Assembly (NCBI RefSeq): GCF_030704535.1
Contig: NC_081811.1
Span: 4,753,001-4,817,000, forward strand
Length of the DNA stretch: 64,000 bases
Source of the DNA: Vitis vinifera
Lineage: Eukaryota > Streptophyta > Magnoliopsida > Vitales > Vitaceae
Reading direction: 5' to 3'
The translations under genes and the position numbers were made by a program. Shown here piece after piece: positions 1 to 12,749 of the stretch. Under the pieces are notes generated by a model. It worked only from the letters and a program-made list of their open reading frames with translations, searched no databases and had not been told where the DNA came from. Positions within the stretch are counted from its first letter, which is position 1. Every line of letters begins with the position of its first letter.

Positions 1-2560
1 TACTATGATTGCATTTTCATTTTTGAAAAAGAAAAAAAAAAAAAGCACTTAAATTGGTTATATTATATAAAGTAGTCACAGAAAATTAAATATATGACAG
101 TGTGATTGGAGTAATGATATGGAACATAAAATAAAACAGTTCCATCTACTAACCAAACAGACCATTACTTTAGGTTTTCTTTGCTATTATCCACACAATC
201 TTTACTATCATTATCATCGTCATCAACATCATTTTCACTTCAAATCAATAATTGCACCCACTTCCAAAGCTTGGACTGCACAAAATTACAAACAGTCTTG
301 ATTCTTCAGTCCTAGGAGCCAATGGGATTCTTATTTATGACCTATATATGCACTCTTTTTTTTTTTTCATTTCTTTGTAGTAAATAATAAGATTACAATT
401 TAATTAAAAAAAAATTCACAACTCATTAGTGGGGTTTTTTTTTTCTATACCAATAGTGTATTTTTTAAAAAAAAAAATCATAATATAAAAAATAATTATG
501 AAATTACGACACTTTTCAATTTTGAGTAGAATTCATTTTTTAAAAAAATGATTTCAGTTCAATGCAAAAAGAGAGAGGTGAATTTAGTACAAAACATGAA
601 TTCGTCTTTTGAAAAAATGAGTTTAATATAACAAGTGAATTTGTCTTTTAAAAAGACGAGTTTAGTGCAAAAATAAAAGAAGTAATGAAAAATATCGTAT
701 TTTTGTATTTGATTTATTAGTAATTGTACTTTAATAATATTTAAAAAAACATTTAAAAAAAAAATCTCTCATTAGAGGTTATGGTGGACCATACTTGTTG
801 TTTCACAAGGACCCCAAGAGCTCAATTAATCTCATATTTTGAAAAATAAAAAATTATTGTACCAACCATTGCATGTAGTGAAGTGGTTACCATCAATACT
901 TTAAAGAACATGGATATATTAATAAAATTTCTTATTTTAATGCATTTATTTAATATGTTGCTGGTGGCAAGGCCCATTGTTTTCCCATAAAAAATGCCCT
1001 TAAGTCACTATTAAATAGTATTTGAGAGTCAAAATTATTCTTCAGCCTCTAATTGTAATTTTTTTTTATTTATTTTAAAAATATTTTAGGATAATTTTTA
1101 ATATATTGTTTTTCATTCATGCTCTTTTTTCATATAAAGATTTCAAAATTGTCAATCACTCCATGATTCTAAAGCTTAATTAAATTGTTGATGGACTCCC
1201 AAGCTTGTAAATTGTGCCAAGTGGAGTTCAAGGAAGATTAGAGAACCCACCTCACTTTTCCTATTATTTTTTTTTTTATTATTTTCACAAAAATTAATAT
1301 GGAAATTCCACATGGGTGTGTGAATTTCTTTAGTATTATTTTCTTTGTTTGGTCTGCATGTTTTGCTGCACAAGGCCGGCCTTGAGTCTTGAAGAAAGAG
1401 AAGTGTTCAAAGGATGCACGGCAAAGCCCTAAAATTTAGGGTCCAACAAGCATTTTCTAAGTGTTGGTTATGTAAATGACCAACTACAACCTTCACAAAA
1501 AAGAAGTCTCACTTTCACATGATGAATTCTACTTTGTTTATTATTAAAATTTAAAGTATCTTAATTTGATGGAGGACAATTATAAGTCTTTTAAGATGTG
1601 GGTAAGGCAAAAACTTACCCTTCACAAAGTTATTGAGATGGGTTTGCTCTCTAAAAGAGGTGTCTTTAGACCTATGATATGTTATGTTTGCCATAAAAAG
1701 AGGCTAAATAAAACCTTAAAAAGACCTTAAAACATCATACCAAACAGAACCTTGAATAGACTGATCATCATTAGCAGTAATTCTCGTGCATGTAACAACT
1801 ATGAACATCTTGAAAAAATAGCCCACTTTCTGATTTTGAGAGAAGAAAATGAGGATTGAGAAGGGGGAAGTAAATGACTTTTTGAGCAACAGAAGCTATT
1901 ACTTTCATTCATTGATTCGAAAACTAGATTACTCCAATGTCTTGGTCAACTCTCCCTTGCCCCCATCATTATCAACCACTTTGATTCCATTTTCTACGAA
2001 GATTAGTTTTTTATTTATTTTTTATTTTTAACATGATTGGTAGCTCTTTCCATCATCATTCATCACACGAGAATGTTGATCATGACTCTAGCTTTTCTTT
2101 TTTGATTTCTAGTATTTTTTTTTTAATCTTTCTTTTCGATAATAATAATAATTACTTGAATAATTCAATTTTTTTATAAAATTTCTGAAGGAATTTTTTT
2201 TTAAAAATATTGTTATTATTTTATTAAATTTTTTTGACTTCTTCAAAACCCATCATGGTGTTTAATGAAAATTTAAATAAAATGGAAAAAGAAATTAAAA
2301 AAAAAAAAAAGTCAAACATGATGGTAAAAAAAGATGATAACGTTTAAACTTTAAACCAACACGATGGGTACACCGTACATGATCCAATCAGAGGTGACAA
2401 ACAGCCGCTTCCAGGTTGGCCCCACTAAACACCTCCTCCCACCACCCCATCCCGCCGCGCTCTGTCCCATCCTCGCGGGAGCGTTCCCTGTACGTGCCGC
2501 CGTGGAGCGTAGCTAGTCCACCGCCCACCCATCTTCTTTCACTTTTGCATACGGAGTCCA
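1..2560. other. AT-rich intergenic region
   Basis: I see no gene here. The stretch is dominated by A/T homopolymers, with short reading frames of about 60 codons that look like chance. A short repeated phrase of the form gaattt-gtctttt-gaaaaa-gagttta recurs around 595-665. The GC content rises abruptly from about 2400, where the promoter and leader of the downstream gibberellin oxidase gene begin. Confidence 0.6.
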
Positions 2561-2571
2561 CCTCTCCTCTC

Positions 2572-2582
2572 TATATATATAA
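2572..2582 (+). promoter_or_regulatory. TATA box of the gibberellin 2-oxidase gene
   Basis: A run of alternating TA follows a CT-rich stretch about 120 bases upstream of the start codon at 2697. This position fits a plant core promoter with a leader of about 90 bases. The call rests on motif and position only. Confidence 0.5.
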
Positions 2583-2696
2583 TACCATCACCACCACCAC
2601 ATTATCTCCCTTCAAACTTTGAACCTTTAAAAACACATACTAATTCTCTTGCGCATACTCTTCCTTTCAATCTTTCTCTCTTCTAATCACACAATT

Positions 2697-4908
2697 ATGG
2701 TGGTTCCTTCTCCATCTCCCATTAGAAGCAAGAAGACAAAGGCAGTTGGGATTCCAGTAATAGACCTTTCTCTCAATAGGTCTGCCATAGCAGAACTCAT
2801 AGTGAATGCATGTGAAGATTATGGCTTTTTCAAGGTGGTTAACCATGGTGTGCCCAAGGAGATAATTGGGAGGTTAGAGGAGGAGGGGCTCAGTTTTTTC
2901 GCCAAACCCAGTTCGGAGAAGCAGAAGGCAGGGCCAGCTAGTCCTTTTGGCTACGGCTGCAAGAACATTGGATTCAATGGGGACAGGGGGGAGCTTGAGT
3001 ATCTTCTTCTCCACACGAATCCTGTCTCCATTTCTGAGAGATCCAAAGCCATTTCCAATGACCCCACAGAGTTCAGGTGAACATATGACTCACTTTACCA
3101 TAGTTTTTTTTTTTATTCCTTTTCACATGTAGAAACACATGGAATTTGTTCTTTTATAGAGAGTTCAATTCTGGTCAAACTTGGGAAAATCTTCTTTCAA
3201 TGCATAGCTTTTTGTGTGTTTGATTCAGCATCCATGAATGATAGGAGCAACTTTGAGTTCATGGAAGATGGTTGTGTGTGGAGGATTAATGGTTTGCTAG
3301 AAGAAGACATTTTATTCTTTATAGGATTAAAAAAGAAAAAGTATAGTGCCAGTTGCAATTAATTTAAAGAAGGCAATTTAATATGCAAACGTCAATGATA
3401 CCATTTGGGGTTAATTTAATGCTTTACTAAGCTCGATGAATTGATTAATTCTTCCTTTATAACGAAAGTCGTTCCTTTTTACTTGAAACAGCGAAAGTTT
3501 CCATAATAAGTAATTATAAACCCTTTACGCATTCGCGGATGCAAAAAGTTATTGGTTAAGGGAGCATCCTTTGTTGAAGGGAGCCAGCCACCCAGCCACC
3601 TTCGCCTCCAGATATGACCATGTACTTATGCCTTAATGGGTGTGTTTATTTCTAATTTTATTATAAGAAATAGAAATAGATTATTATTTTTTAATTAATT
3701 AGGCTATTGGTTAAGCACAATTATGTCAAATCAAAATCAAAGGGAGGGGGGGTGATGGCTCCACTTGGCAATACGAATTTTGGATGGAAGTCCCATTTAC
3801 CTTTTTCTTTCCTATTAGAGACATAATAAATTAAGAGCTTGTAGTAACCCAGAAAGAGACAGAATAAAAAGTGGGGGAAATGTTGCAGAGATATTGCCAT
3901 TTTACTTTTCATAAAGTTTTAAGACGAAACAAGAAAAAGCTGTTGTGTGATTGGACCCCATTGTTTTTCAAAAATATTCCTAGATACATGATTCCATGAA
4001 AAGTCGAAAACCTTAAAGTTTAGATGTATTTGTTCCTATACGAAACCAAACTCCCCCAGCACTTGTCTCCCAGGTTTAACATGTGGCTGTTTGTTGGTTA
4101 GTAGGATACATTTAGTGGTTTGTAATATTGGAAGGAAAATATAATATCATTTTTTGAAATTTAATCAGATCTTTATTTTGGAAATGGCAGCTGTGCTGTG
4201 ACTGATTACATACAAGGGGTGAGAGAGCTGTGCTGTGAGATTCTAGACCTGATTGGGGAGGGGCTGTGGCTCCAGGATAAGATGGTGTTTAGTAGGATGA
4301 TCAGGGACGTCCACAGTGACTCAGTCATCAGGGTCAATCACTATCCGGCAGTCAAGGATGTGAAAGAGTGGGACCCATGTGACCCCATTGGATTCGGAGA
4401 GCATTCTGACCCTCAGATTCTGACCATCCTCAGATCCAACGACGTCCCGGGCCTCCAAATCCGTCTGCGTGATGGGTTATGGGTCCCTGTCCCTCCCGAC
4501 CCCACTGAATTCTGTGTCTTCGTCGGCGACGCATTAGAGGTGAATGCTAATATAATGTTTTATTAATTCCACTTGAGACTGATGATATGATATGATATCT
4601 CATGTACTTTCTTTGTTAAATTTTGGGATGTGAAGGCAATGACAAACGGGAGGCTGATGAGCGTGAGGCACAGAGCCTTGACAAGCTCAGTGAAGGCCAG
4701 GCTATCAATGATGTACTTCGGAGCTCCACCCCTAAATGCATGGATATCTCCTCTTCCAGACATGGTGTCACCCCAGAAACCTTCTCTCTACAGGCCTTTC
4801 AGTTGGGTTGAATACAAGAAAGCTGCATACTCCCTAAGATTAGGAGACCGCCGCCTTGATCTCTTCAAGATCAATACTAGTAGTACTGGAGACAAAGTTG
4901 AACTATGA
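2697..4908 (+). CDS. GA2ox: Gibberellin 2-beta-dioxygenase (C19 GA 2-oxidase type)
   Basis: This enzyme would inactivate bioactive gibberellins and their precursors by 2-beta-hydroxylation, using Fe(II) and 2-oxoglutarate in the cytosol. I join three exons, 2697-3076, 4191-4539 and 4636-4908, to give 333 residues, the usual family length. The N-terminal DIOX_N part (residues about 15-125) includes GIPVIDLS and [15 protein letters not shown]. The 2OG-Fe(II) core carries the metal ligands H198 and D200 (in GFGEHSDPQ) and H255 (in SVRHRA), and the 2-oxoglutarate-binding R265 and S267 (RLS). I chose the ATG at 2697 over the upstream in-frame ATG at 2649, because family members start MVV-plus-short-basic-stretch and the extra 16 residues have no homologous character. 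Intron 1 is about 1.1 kb and intron 2 is 96 bp; both are GT-AG. All key residues are present, so the gene looks functional. The family call is firm; C19 rather than C20 substrate class is inferred from length and motif style. Confidence 0.93.
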
Positions 4909-4953
4909 TTAGTAAGAAAATTTTGTGCTAGGAGAAAGCCATATTCAAGGCGC

Positions 4954-4979
4954 TGTGTGTATATATATATATATATATA
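4954..4979 (+). repeat. (GT)n(AT)n microsatellite in the GA2ox 3' UTR
   Basis: A short GT run passes into a run of AT dinucleotides about 45 bases after the stop codon, so it probably lies inside the transcript. It is likely length-polymorphic. Confidence 0.8.
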
Positions 4980-4999
4980 GATATAGTTGTTACACATAT

Positions 5000-6420
5000 G
5001 AGTTGGTCAATGGGTGATCTTATGATTTCATTAGATTTTTGTATTTTGTGAGAATTCTATGTAAACCTAGTGTGAGTTTGAAGCTATAATACAAGATTCT
5101 TTTCGCATTGCCTTAGTAATTAAGACCGAAGAGCAGCACGCTATAACACAAAATCTGTCTTCCCAACAACATTATATGACTAGGAGTTGATAAGTCAGGG
5201 TTGTTGAATCAAACCTTATCCATGGTGGCTTAAGAAACAATGTTAGGTATGAAAATACCAATGATTTGGACTGACTTCGGAAAATTAAAGCCTATTATTT
5301 TAGTGAGTTGATAGGGAGCTCTACGCAAAAGTGTTGCTGATATATTTAATTTCCAGGAGTCATTTCCAAGTGATAATATAAGCCAAAAGTTACTCTGTTC
5401 ATGTTTTGTAGTGGCAGACCAAAACAATTTATTGGATTCGATATCTTCTTTGTAAGATGGAAATAAGCTAAAGGCTTGGAACTCAACCTCATTCCCTTTG
5501 TTGTCCAACGCTCCTTGACCCATCGTGTAAAGAAGGTTTTTTCAGATGGCCAACTCTTTACATGACTTCCATGGCAAGGCTTGCATGAAAGAATTTCACG
5601 TCTTAAATATTTCTCTAGGACAAGTAATTTATGTTGCATGACCCAATGTATTCCAATTATGCCCTGGAAAATTCTGTTGATTCACTCTCGCTGCTATGCA
5701 TTAGCCCATTGTTTTTTTGTGAATTAGGGAGGGTGCTTTTGTAATCTCCATCACCCACAATAAACATCTAATGGATTTCAATGGTTGTTGGTGTGGTCTT
5801 CGCTTATATTATATGCTGGGTTGTACAAATGTATAAGAAGGAAAGAAAGAAAGGAACTTGGGAGCTCGGTTTCAGAGTTTGAGGCCTCTTTTTCTGATGT
5901 GAGAAGGCGAAATATGGCCTCTCTAATGTTGTTATTGGGAGCGTTAATGAGGTGGCACCAGAACTTTTTTACAGGTGAGGGATGGAGAGGGGAGCAGTAT
6001 GGGGCTGAAGACAATTTAAGAGGGAATGGGGACGCAGTCCCTGGTATGCAGTATGACTACGCTTCGGGTCCTGTGAAGGAAGAAGATGAGGCCCAAACCT
6101 GGAAGATAGCTGATTGTTGCATTTGGCCTTAGAATTACAACGGCCACTTGATGCTTGATATTTGCTTCTTCTCTTCTTTTCGACTGTACGTACAAATGCC
6201 AATTTGTTCAGATAACTTTAGTTTCAGACGATCCAATCTTCATATATATGTAATTTTCCTTCTAGTTTACTTTATTTGTCCCATAAGTTTCAACTACTCT
6301 AGTAACAAGAACAATTTAGTGAATTTACTAAGTATGGATCGATGTAGAACGCTTAGAATTCATGGACCTTGCCTAAATTTGCAGGCAATGGTAATGGCAA
6401 ACAATAATCGAAACTGAAGT
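5000..6420. other. Intergenic region between GA2ox and the pectinesterase gene
   Basis: This stretch has more balanced base composition than most spacers here and holds overlapping open frames of 80-115 codons (5230-5639 minus; 5785-6132 plus). I recognise no domain in any of them. It could hold the GA2ox terminator and decayed gene or transposon fragments, but I cannot assign a function. Confidence 0.4.
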
Positions 6421-6423
6421 TTC

Positions 6424-8329
6424 TTATGGACTAATGAGCCAGGTATCTCCATCCACATAGTGAGTCGCTAGAAAAGGCTCAGCCTCTTCATCTGTCATCA
6501 TATGTGCCCATGGCACTCTTGCCGTCAAGTTGGCTCCCGGTCCACTGCACTTATACTCTCCATAATACACTCTCCTGCAAACAACACAAAACATTGCAAA
6601 GTGATCAGTGAGTTTTAGCTAGCACAGAAGGGTGGGCATGTTCATGTGTTGCATTGAACTCACGAGTCCAGCTTTTTCTTGCCCCAATCACTCCATCCTT
6701 GGGGAAGGACAAGCTTGTCCATGAATGTGTAAGAGAAGACAACCCTCGAGTAATCACCCCAAGCTCTTCCAAGGTAAACCGTGCCACTCCCTGTTACCAC
6801 ACAGTCTTTGAAGGAAAACCCACTTGCCATCGAGGAAGTGCTGCGCTTTTGGGCCGTGAGGGATGCCACTTTCTTGGCTACTGAGTTTAAACTGCAGTTC
6901 TGCACAAATAAATGGACTGGTTACTGATTCTTGGGCTGCCATTCTTTTAAATTCTCTGTTTTGGGCTTTGGCCCGGTTTAGAATCTCAGCAAGGATCTGA
7001 GAGTCAGGTTTTTCAGGTTTTAAATTTCTGGGCCGATTGGGTATTTTGAATAAGCATCTTGAGGAACAACACCCTTTGATTTGGTGATATGTACTGACCT
7101 CATAGAGGGACCTGCCATAGCCAAAAATGAAGTCAACAGAGCCTTGGATGAAGCAATTGTTGAAATAGTGAAGGCCCGTGTGGTCATAAAGAGTGTCTTG
7201 AGAGCCATAAAAACTACAGTTATAAAATGCAGCCTTTGTCCCTGAGATGCGAAGTGCCACTGCTTGGCCTCCGGCCGATCCAATCACATGGGGAGCTGTG
7301 TTCTGCATTCATTCATTGACATAAGGCTTAACCAAAATTTCTAACGTTAATCACTCGGGCCTTGTATGCAAATTAAGAATTGTCTGCAGTTCTTGTAAGA
7401 CCCCGTGAACATGCATGCAAATTAATTAATTGATTTCATGCCAGAAAAGCCATCAGTTTTATTTATTTATTTGGAAAATTTCAAGCAGAAATGGAATCTC
7501 TGCGTCTTCCTTGTCATATATGGATCGATGGACCTGTTTGGGAACCCGGAAAATTGTCTTCAAGGCGTCAATTAATTCAACTAGTACAAACTAATTTGAA
7601 GGGCTTCTTACATGTTTGTCTAAAGTGCTTGTGAAATAGTTAAAACTAAAAGCTACAGATTACGTCACCTCAAATTTGATGTTGATGGCCACAAAATAGT
7701 TTGCATCGACTCCGACAGTTGCACTCTGGAAGGTCTTCAGTGGCACCCCATTTCTTCCAATGACCGACGCAGTGTCGTTTCCAGTAATCGTAGGCGGGTC
7801 ACTAGCATCCCCTAGAAATGTAACAAAGGGCAAAGCTCTAGGGACGGTGACCTTTTCCCTAGAGTCCTCACAAGTCATTTCACAAATTCATGAAAACAAT
7901 GTAGCAAAAAACGAAGTGATAAAGTGATCATAGTGAATCGGTGATTATATGTATTATAGCATACCTATAAACACCAGGCTTTATCACAAGTATCACTCTT
8001 CTAGTGTTGTACAGTGGAATGGTGTGAAGGGCGTCAGAGATAGTGGTGTAATCGGCAGTGCCATCTTGGCTAACAGTCATTGTCACCTTGTTCATCTCAG
8101 CCTTGCTCAACTTTATGTCCAGGGCTTTCCCCCCACCACCACTGGGCGTTTCATTGATGGATTGTGGTTGGAGGGCAGTCTTCTTTCGATAGTTTTCAAC
8201 GTTCCATGACACCCATTTTCTGTAATCTGTCTGTGTATCTAGGGACCTCCATGAAGAAGAGGACATCAGAGAGAGGTTGCATAGGGAGATGGTGAAGATA
8301 ATGATTTGGAGACGTGTGTTCGAGGCCAT
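6424..8329 (-). CDS. Pectinesterase (pectin methylesterase) without pro-region
   Basis: The enzyme would demethylesterify homogalacturonan in the cell wall, releasing methanol. Five exons read 8329-7965, 7858-7669, 7302-7099, 6899-6664 and 6574-6424, joined by GT-AG introns, giving 381 residues. An N-terminal hydrophobic stretch (residues about 7-23) looks like a signal peptide. There is no inhibitor-like pro-domain, so this is the short class of plant pectinesterases. Family signatures are present: [11 protein letters not shown] with Q220 and D221, [10 protein letters not shown] with Q238 and D242, and YLGRAWG with R298; these match the glutamine, two aspartates and arginine of the active site. 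The residue after FIFG is Y247, where most relatives have N in the FGNG motif, a mild oddity. The C-terminal exon has the usual [10 protein letters not shown] and ends in DTWLISP. The frame closes cleanly through all introns, so the gene looks intact. Confidence 0.92.
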
Positions 8330-8672
8330 GGCAGTGTTGACTCTTGAGAGTGCGTGAGGGAAGTAATAAAGAATGATAATGGTGCATAAGTTAAATATTG
8401 AAGGGTTTGTGAAAAGGCTTTAGCCATTTGCCTGTGACATCCGTGGGCCGTGGCTCCCATCTTCCACCTCTAAATGGCATCAACAGCCCCTTCGGGGCCG
8501 GGTTCTAGATGGAATGGACAGACGAGGGTCCCCAACACTCAAATTGGAACCGACAAGCGAGGTGTTAGTAACACGGTTGGAGATGATAGCGAAGAGAAGT
8601 GAAAATGGAGACATAGCTGTACTCCAATATCTGAAATATTGGGCGTACAAAATAGGGAATCTATTTATATAT

Positions 8673-8690
8673 ACGTACGTACGTACGTAC
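8673..8690. repeat. (ACGT)n tetranucleotide repeat
   Basis: Four and a half copies of ACGT follow a TA-rich run about 345 bases upstream of the pectinesterase start codon. ACGT is the core of plant bZIP sites, so a regulatory effect is possible, but it may be just a microsatellite. Confidence 0.8.
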
Positions 8691-9144
8691 TGAGTGGCAT
8701 CCAGAATATCCACCACACTCACTAAGTCCTAACCTCTAGCCATATATTTTAGTGGAGATGTGGACCTATCTTCATGTGCGTGGAGACTTGTCTTCATTCT
8801 CAATAGTCTCAGCATTTGGAGCTGCCTCCTCCCTCCCTTCCTAACATGGGAGGAGATCTATTTCCTGGATGGTAAAATGTTCCTTAAATTAAATGCTTTT
8901 GTGAAAATGCACATGGGCAAAATAAATCTTTGATATTGGTTTTATGGAACTTACCAAAAATAAAAATAATAATAGTATTGTTAAAATGAAATTCCTTTAA
9001 TTAATCTTAAGTCTATTCAAGTGTGGTCGGGGCGGTTTGAATTATAGTAGCAATTATTTATTCTCAACACAAGAAAAGAGAAAACAATATCCATAATCAA
9101 ATTAACAAAATTGAAATTTGAATTGAATTTAGAATCACACAACA

Positions 9145-9145
<1 letters not shown>

Positions 9146-9180
<35 letters not shown>

Positions 9181-9184
9181 TATT
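9146..9184. repeat. (ATT)n trinucleotide microsatellite
   Basis: About thirteen TTA/ATT units with one interruption near the end. In the two strands this reads as poly-leucine or poly-asparagine in short chance frames, which should not be taken as proteins. Confidence 0.9.
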
Positions 9185-10002
9185 GATAATCGAAAAACTT
9201 TTCATGATCAAACCATTTAAGGATGTTGACCATCCCCTAATATCCACAACACATTATATTGATGCAAACTTTGTTTATAAACTAATATTTATACTTAATA
9301 GTTTATTAGAAATAATGCTTTGTGTAATGTTTTGATGGGCCTAAATCTTAGTGGCTTGATTCCAATAATGTGAATGATTGTCCCACTACCACCAAACGAT
9401 CTTCCTAGAACCTTTTGATGACAATAAAATATAGACCTCTTCAATATCCAAGCAGGTGTAATTAGCATCTGTTTGTCTTTCTAACATCATTATTTTTAAA
9501 CTAATGGGATTTTTTTTAAAAAAAAAAGATTGAATAGATAAAATAGTTTGGGGAAATTTTTAATTTTGTAGTTAAAAAAATTAAGAGTTTCTCTACATTT
9601 TCAAAATATAAATAAATTATATGGAGAAAAGTAGAACTCATATTTTGAGAGTTTTATTCAATTATTTTTAAATATTAAATTGGAAAAATTCAAATATTAA
9701 TTATACTTAATCCTTAAATAGGGTTGGTAATGTTTAAAAAAGTTGTTAGACTAATATATTTTATTTTTAATAGAAAAACAAGAATCTTTTTGCTTTTTCA
9801 AAATCTAGAGAAATTATATCACAGATAGTGGAACTCATATTTAAGAGTTTTATCCAACATTCTTAAAAATTATGTAAAAAATAATAGAGTTCAAATTATG
9901 TTTATATATTTCTTTGTGCATGAAGTAAAATTAGGTGTGGTCAAATTAGACTTTATTGATTTAAAAAATAATGTAGATACCAAATTTTATTTTGTTATCT
10001 AA

Positions 10003-10530
10003 TTCTTTCTTTCTTAGTTGTTAATAAGAGAGTTTGAAGAAGTTTGATCAAACTTAAGCTTAATTTGAGTATTTAATTATTATAAGTTTAATTTTTTTAC
10101 TTGATTTGGTCATGTCTAACTTAGACTTGACATGATTTGGACGAAGGTAATACTTGAGCATTCGGATGACTTGAGTTTTGAAATAACTGGAACTTTGACT
10201 TAATTTGAACAATATCTATTGATGACCGGAACAACTTGATCTCAAACTGAAGAGATTTTTGGTAGATTTCAGTCTTAAAGTTTGAAATTTGAGGCTTTGA
10301 AATTCTTGATGATTTGAAAATATTATGAAGAAGTTGAAAATTTATTGAAGTTTCTTTTGAAGATTTGAATAAGCTTTTGATCTTCCTTCAACAGCTCGTA
10401 TCAAACTCTTGTTTTCAAATTTGTCTTGAGAGTTTGAAATGAGTCAATTTACAAGAATTGGAATCATATTTGGATAATTTTCTGATTTCTTAGAAATATT
10501 ATTTCTTAATATTTAGAGATTGGAATGACT
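10003..10530. repeat. Diverged direct repeat, left copy (possible LTR)
   Basis: This segment resembles 12178-12745 along its length. Both open with a ctttcttagttgtta phrase. Both continue with many cttgactt/ttgatttg phrases and share a block ending near cttgatctca. Both close with a tttagagat block followed by A/T-rich sequence. The pair flanks about 1.65 kb of non-coding DNA. An old, degenerate LTR element or TRIM is the likeliest explanation, but I find no clear primer-binding site. Confidence 0.4.
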
Positions 10531-12177
10531 ATATTTGATAGTCTTGAATTTATTTATTTATTTAATAATATTTAATTATCACCTTTTCAAAAATCAAATT
10601 TACTATTTTTGTTTATTTAACAATTATTTTGTAATTACCATAATAAATATTCTCTTTATTTAAATGGAAGACTACTTGTCTTTTCTTATTGTGGGACTCA
10701 TGTCATACATGATATTATTTTGTTAATAGAAAATCCATGTCACGTGGTGACTTTTAATTGATCACAATTTTAATTAATTATGAGCATTATTTTCTTGTTC
10801 CATAATTAACTTAAATGTATATAGAAAATTATAAAGGTAAAATTTTAAATTAATTATTTTCTAGTTTAAGGATTTTTTTTTTTTAATTTAAGAAATTGAT
10901 TTTCTCAATTTAAGGAAATTGTCTCTCCTTAATTTTGAGAAATTTCCAATAATTTTTTTTTAATTTTTTATTTAGCAAAAGTTTGAACTTTTTTTTGTCA
11001 CGATAGTTTAAATGCTTATAGGCGAAGAGCAATATGCAGTTAAGTTGATGCATTGTGGAGCATTCAACTTTTGATTGTGTTAGATGATTAAAGCACATCC
11101 ATGAACTTCATGCATTGTCTGTTGATTCAACACTTGCATTAATGATTTTATCAAACTATCTTTCCATTTGCATCTAATATCTATAGAATTAGCTTTAAGA
11201 TTTGTACCATACCCATAGAATGTATATACATTTAATGAGTAAATAAATTATTTGACTACAATGTTTCTCTTTGTTCTAGTATTATTGCATCTTTTTATAA
11301 AGTAGGCTACAAACCCATTAAAAAAATAATAATTTTGGTGGTCGGTGATCTATTGACATCTCCGTTAACTCAATTCTTTATGTATACGATTTTGCATATA
11401 TGAGAAAAACATGAAATCCACATCCAATGTTTCTATTATTGTATCTAAGACGACATCTTTTAGTTGATTTATAGGGACAAACTCATTTGAATTTGTATGG
11501 TATTTTTTTCTTTTAGAGGAAAATTTAAGGTTGTTTTGAGATGTATCTTGATATGATGTGTGATGTTTCTAGTTATGAAAAGTGCATTGATCTTGACATA
11601 TTACTCTTGATTGAGTTTTACAAATTCCTCGATAGCCCGATCCAACCTTCTAACTTGCTCTTAAATAAAATAAATTTCAACTACTATGACTAGTATGACA
11701 ACATTATTCAATATTAATACAAAAGTCTCTTGTCAAGATCCACGTGAAGATGCAGATATGGATTTGAAGTTATACTTGTTTTCTGTTTGATTAGGTAAAC
11801 ACATATGATATTAAAATATTTTTTTGAGATAAGATGGCTAGGTGGGACAATACTTTTTTCAACCTTATTACTTCTTGCCTCGATCAAGATTAAATAAATA
11901 ATAGATTTTTTTTATTTAAGTGAAGTTATTTCAAAACCTACAACTAACTTTCAAAGTAGTTTTGATGTTCAAAAATAGTTGTTACTCTTGTTAGGGTCAT
12001 GAGATTAAAGCTTATGTTAGAGATAGCAACCTTGGTGGGAGCAATGTAGGTAAATTTAACTCCTTGCTTGCTAGAATTTTTTTTTTCTTAAAATCCATAG
12101 AGTTTAGGTTTTTATTAAGAGGTAGAGGTGGTGCCATCAAGTGCGCCACATTTATCTTTGAATAACAAATTTGATTA

Positions 12178-12745
12178 TTCCTTTCTTAGTTGTTATGTGA
12201 GCACTTGAAGAAGCTTGTTTTGAATGGTTTAGGCTTAATTTGGATCTTAATTTGATTTAATTTTGAATATTGCCTTGAATTAGGTTATATCTTGACTTGT
12301 GCCTTTGTGTGATTTATACCTTAATTTGATTTGAACCTTGACATGACTACCTCGGAGTAACGGGGGCCTTGGTGTCACTTGAACATTGGCATAACCTAAG
12401 CCTTAATGTGGCTTAAACTTTAGATAAACTTTAACATGACTTAAACTTTGGATTGACTTGAACAACATCAAGTGAGTACTTAAGCAATTTGATCTCATAT
12501 CAAAAATATTTTTTCAAGATTTCAATCTTAAAGCTCGAGGGTGTAAAGAAGTTAAAAATTTGTTAAAGTTTTCTTTAAACATTTAAACAAGTTTTGGATC
12601 TTTCTCAAAATTCTTATTTTTTGACTTATCTTGAGAGCCTTGAAATTAACCCTATTTATAAGAATTAGAAATACCATATTTGAATAGTTTTCTAATTCCT
12701 CACAAATATCATTCCTTAAGTAAATTTAATATTTAGAGATATTTT
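12178..12745. repeat. Diverged direct repeat, right copy (possible LTR)
   Basis: Partner of the repeat at 10003-10530, in the same orientation. The alignment is patchy, with many substitutions and small indels, so the two copies separated long ago. Confidence 0.4.
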
Positions 12746-12749
12746 TTAG

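Larger units (their letters stand above)
8400..10000. other. Pectinesterase promoter side and AT-rich spacer
   Basis: This region lies upstream of the minus-strand pectinesterase gene. I see two simple repeats (annotated separately) and no convincing coding frame. Confidence 0.5.

Noticed and set aside
2649-2696. Upstream in-frame ATG extending GA2ox by 16 residues
   Set aside because: The extension is a low-complexity hydrophobic stretch not expected in this cytosolic family. The ATG at 2697 gives the standard N-terminus and length.
5778-6132. Overlapping frames of 78-115 codons on both strands
   Set aside because: No recognised domain, no splice partners and no promoter; kept only as part of the intergenic description.
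9017-9335. Frames with poly-Asn or poly-Leu
   Set aside because: They are translations of the ATT microsatellite.
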